Shown in pieces: positions 5,820-6,938 of a stretch of 6,938 nt of DNA. The notes under the pieces are model-generated. The model did not search any database, had not been told where the DNA came from, and saw only the letters and a list, made by a program, of their open reading frames with translations. This DNA is from Verrucomicrobiota bacterium (lineage in GTDB: Bacteria; Chlamydiota; Chlamydiia; Chlamydiales; FEN-1388), in the NCBI GenBank assembly GCA_018239705.1, contig JAFEGS010000048.1, forward strand, positions 1-6,938, in the 5' to 3' direction. The number at the start of each line of letters is the position of its first letter. Position 1 is the stretch's first letter. The translations under genes were made by a program, and so were the position numbers.

Positions 5820-6398
5820 ATGTTAGGAGAGGTTGTTGATTTCGGGCACGGGCACGCACACGGGCACGGGCACGAAACCAATTCTTCATTCACGTTGTGT
5901 ATAACACAGGGTGGTGATCTTATAGAGTCTCTTCTGCATGGATACCAGGCATTTATAAAAAAAATGCTAGATACTCCTAGTGAATGGCAAGAGACTCCGG
6001 GTGCTATGCGAGACCTGAAAGAAGATAAGCTTAATCCGGCAATTATACGGCAGCTGGTCGATATTAACGTGCTGGAAGGAACAGAAAAAGGCCTTTCTCC
6101 GCAGCTAGCGAAGCAGCTACAAACAAGCTTTAAGACGTTAGAGGCTACAACCGCTTCGGGCTGTCATTGCGGGCTGCAAGAGCTCAAACAGCACCTTCAG
6201 GTTATGCAGGCTGTGCCAGGCATGGCCGATGAGCAAAAAACGAAGGTAGCAGCACTGCTGCACACAATCGAGGCCTCCAATGCAGCATCCTTAAGTAGGT
6301 CTGAGACCTACAATTTTCCGCTGCTGCCTCGATCTGAAGAGGTTGTCCTTCCTTCTCTAGAAGAGATGCTTGCAGATAAAACAAAATTTGCAAGCTAA
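5820..6398 (+). CDS. Hypothetical protein, 3' piece of the disrupted gene
   Basis: The frame opens at ATG 5820 in the leftover four-helix element leader, with no SD, then reads GHGHAHGHGH through the right inverted repeat; authentic sequence starts about GAA 5874 with ETNSSFTLCITQGGDLIESLLHGYQAFIKKMLDTP. The rest is mostly helical and hydrophilic: LDTPSEW... (residues ~50-60), VDINVLEGTEKGLSPQLAKQLQTSFKTLEATTASGCHCGLQELKQHLQVMQAV (~79-130), ending LPSLEEMLADKTKFAS. CHCG could bind metal but this is a single pair. I know no family. It is probably the C-terminal third of the protein begun at 3479; independent expression is doubtful. The stop TAA at 6396-6398 is followed by no convincing terminator. 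Confidence 0.5.
   Translation: MLGEVVDFGHGHAHGHGHETNSSFTLCITQGGDLIESLLHGYQAFIKKMLDTPSEWQETPGAMRDLKEDKLNPAIIRQLVDINVLEGTEKGLSPQLAKQLQTSFKTLEATTASGCHCGLQELKQHLQVMQAVPGMADEQKTKVAALLHTIEASNAASLSRSETYNFPLLPRSEEVVLPSLEEMLADKTKFAS
5842..5875. repeat. Right 34-bp terminal inverted repeat of GTGCCC hexamers
   Basis: Reads TCGGGCAC to GGGCACGA on this strand and is the reverse complement of 4310-4343 with 4 mismatches. Translation in the host frame gives Gly-His and Ala-His dipeptides (GHGHAHGHGH). It marks the right edge of the four-helix element. Confidence 0.9.
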
Positions 6399-6451
6399 GC
6401 AGCAAAAACGTAAAGACAAATGACTTCCGTGTATAAAAATTAGCAGCATTA

Positions 6452-6481
6452 TTGACATTTTTACTTGCAATTCGGTATCAT
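6452..6481 (+). promoter_or_regulatory. Sigma70-like promoter of the MqsA-like gene
   Basis: Perfect -35 TTGACA (6452-6457) and -10 TATCAT (6476-6481, 5/6) with an 18-nt spacer. A second pair, TTGCAA (6465-6470) and TACAAT (6489-6494), is a weaker alternative also 18 nt apart. Transcription would begin near 6488, about 40 nt before the ATG. Confidence 0.6.
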
Positions 6482-6504
6482 ATGATGCTACAATAATATA
6501 CCGA
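6472..6504. promoter_or_regulatory. Nested palindromes over the promoter, candidate operator
   Basis: Outer arms TCGGTAT (6472-6478) and ATACCGA (6498-6504) are perfectly inverted, 19 nt apart. Inside lies the perfect 10-bp palindrome ATCATATGAT (6477-6486), which covers the -10 hexamer. Placement immediately upstream of an HTH gene suggests autorepression by its product, as antitoxins of the MqsA type do; the sequence differs from the known MqsA operator. Confidence 0.5.
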
Positions 6505-6527
6505 GAGAGGTGAAAGGAGAAGAGTAA

Positions 6528-6938
6528 ATGAAATGTCTAAATTGTGATTGTGAAAAATTTGAGTCAAAAAATATCCGATTCAACCCTGAGGTCAAGGGGG
6601 AAGAAGTTGAGGTAGTTGTGGCTGCATTTGTTTGCACACAATGCCAGACACCTCTCATGGACGGCGAACAAATGAATGTGCTTCGAAGGAGTGCTGCAGA
6701 TAAATATCGCAAGCACCATGATCTATTAACGTCTGAAGAGATCATTAGATATCGAACGTTGCTTGGCATGTCTCAAACCACCTTTGCAAACTACTTAAAG
6801 GTCGGAGAAGCAAGTATCAAGCGCTGGGAAACATATTATGTCCAAGATGTCGCGCAAGATAATAATATCCGTTTAAAATGCGATCCAGCTTATGCAGATG
6901 TAAATGCCTTGGAAGTGCATTGGAAAAGCCAACCATCT
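6528..6938 (+). CDS. MqsA/YgiT-like zinc-ribbon plus HTH protein (3' end outside window)
   Basis: The 137 codons visible run open to the window edge. ATG 6528 is preceded by a strong SD (AAGGAGA, 6514-6520, 7 nt spacing). Residues 1-45 form a YgiT-type zinc finger with C3-x2-C6 and C36-x2-C39 ligands. Residues about 68-103 are a Cro/Xre-type HTH: LTSEEIIRYRTLLGMSQTTFANYLKVGEASIKRWE, with the S-Q-T-T-F turn and the R-W-E end typical of MqsA-family antitoxins. The C-terminal part (from 104) is longer than the HTH end of classical MqsA (131 aa) and I do not recognise it. Probably a DNA-binding antitoxin or regulator that represses its own promoter. No MqsR-like toxin lies just upstream; a partner could be downstream, outside the window. 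The antitoxin role is an inference from the fold. Confidence 0.8.
   Translation, partial: MKCLNCDCEKFESKNIRFNPEVKGEEVEVVVAAFVCTQCQTPLMDGEQMNVLRRSAADKYRKHHDLLTSEEIIRYRTLLGMSQTTFANYLKVGEASIKRWETYYVQDVAQDNNIRLKCDPAYADVNALEVHWKSQPS

Larger units (their letters stand above)
4310..5875 (-). mobile_element. Compact four-helix-bundle (S23/IVP-like) element carrying a nested IS630
   Basis: A 1566-bp insertion bounded by the 34-bp GTGCCC inverted repeats, containing only the four-helix protein gene and, within its leader, an IS630 copy. Removing the IS and one TA leaves about 468 bp: repeat, 10 nt, a 354-bp gene, about 35 nt, repeat. Four-helix proteins of this family are known from intervening sequences in 23S rRNA genes, which are likewise bounded by a stem-forming inverted repeat; here the insertion is in a protein-coding gene. 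I see no clear target-site duplication, and the exact outer edge is uncertain by a few bases. Direction of mobility and enzyme are unknown, since the four-helix protein has no known nuclease or recombinase motif. Confidence 0.65.
3479..6398 (+). pseudogene. Disrupted gene of unknown function (frameshift plus nested insertion)
   Basis: I read three same-strand pieces as one broken gene: 3479 to about 3608 (one frame), about 3609-4310 (a second frame), and 5874-6398 (same frame as the second piece). GTG 3479 has a good SD (GAGAGG, 3465-3470, 8 nt spacing). Piece 1 reads MVDIYLQEIMHGREALNKK... to YIDEVINS, and continues naturally as LEEYSKLCNIPRDDMYKK in the next frame if one base near 3605-3613 is removed. 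Codons at the insertion edges (AGT 4308-4310, GAA 5874-5876) share a frame, so the ancestor would be about 451 codons. The product is mixed alpha/beta then helical at the C-terminus, with no signal peptide or motif I recognise. Alternative: the pieces are separate short genes; homologues would decide. Confidence 0.55.

Noticed and set aside
6399..6451. Intrinsic terminator after the disrupted gene
   Set aside because: Only a weak GCTAA/TTAGC pairing far apart with no GC-rich stem or T-tract.
6488..6769. 93-codon minus-strand frame opposite the zinc-ribbon HTH gene
   Set aside because: The plus strand has a strong promoter, SD, zinc-ligand cysteines and an HTH; the minus frame has none of these.

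Overview
The window looks like chromosomal DNA of a Gram-negative bacterium. Evidence: a signal-peptide protein ending in an outer-membrane beta-signal, periplasmic thioredoxin-fold proteins, Shine-Dalgarno sites and sigma70-like promoters. The mix of household genes, a decayed gene of unknown function, a four-helix-bundle (S23/IVP) gene and an IS630 copy would suit an environmental chlamydia or another intracellular bacterium. That placement is a weak inference; no marker gene settles it.

Left part (1-870): the 3' portion of a peptide deformylase gene, then a striking intergenic palindrome built from ~9-nt-periodic CGAC/GGAC units between two convergent genes. Middle (869-3381): a minus-strand outer-membrane beta-barrel gene; a divergent plus-strand gene for a GGQ release-factor-like ribosome-rescue protein; and, convergent with it, a two-gene minus-strand operon of exported thiol-disulfide proteins (TlpA/ResA-like, then a CNHC redoxin) joined by a 4-nt GTGA overlap.

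Right part (3479-6398): what I read as one ancestral gene of about 451 codons and unknown function, broken twice. Its first 44 or so codons are in a different frame from the rest (1-nt frameshift near 3605-3613), and it is split by a nested insertion. The outer layer is bounded by a 34-bp inverted repeat of GTGCCC hexamers (4310-4343 and 5842-5875) and carries a four-helix-bundle protein gene. An apparently intact IS630-family element (about 4715-5810) sits inside it, 4 nt upstream of the four-helix start codon. Without the IS the outer element would be about 466-468 bp, barely larger than its one gene. The host reading frame is the same on both sides, so exact removal would rejoin the two halves in frame.

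Right edge (6400-6938): a strong promoter overlapped by nested palindromes drives an MqsA/YgiT-like zinc-ribbon plus HTH protein, cut off by the window end and probably an autoregulated antitoxin-type regulator.

The most interesting item is the compact GTGCCC-repeat-bounded four-helix-bundle element inserted in a protein-coding gene, resembling the intervening sequences known from 23S rRNA genes. Second are the start-codon hairpin of the transposase and the 9-nt-periodic palindrome.
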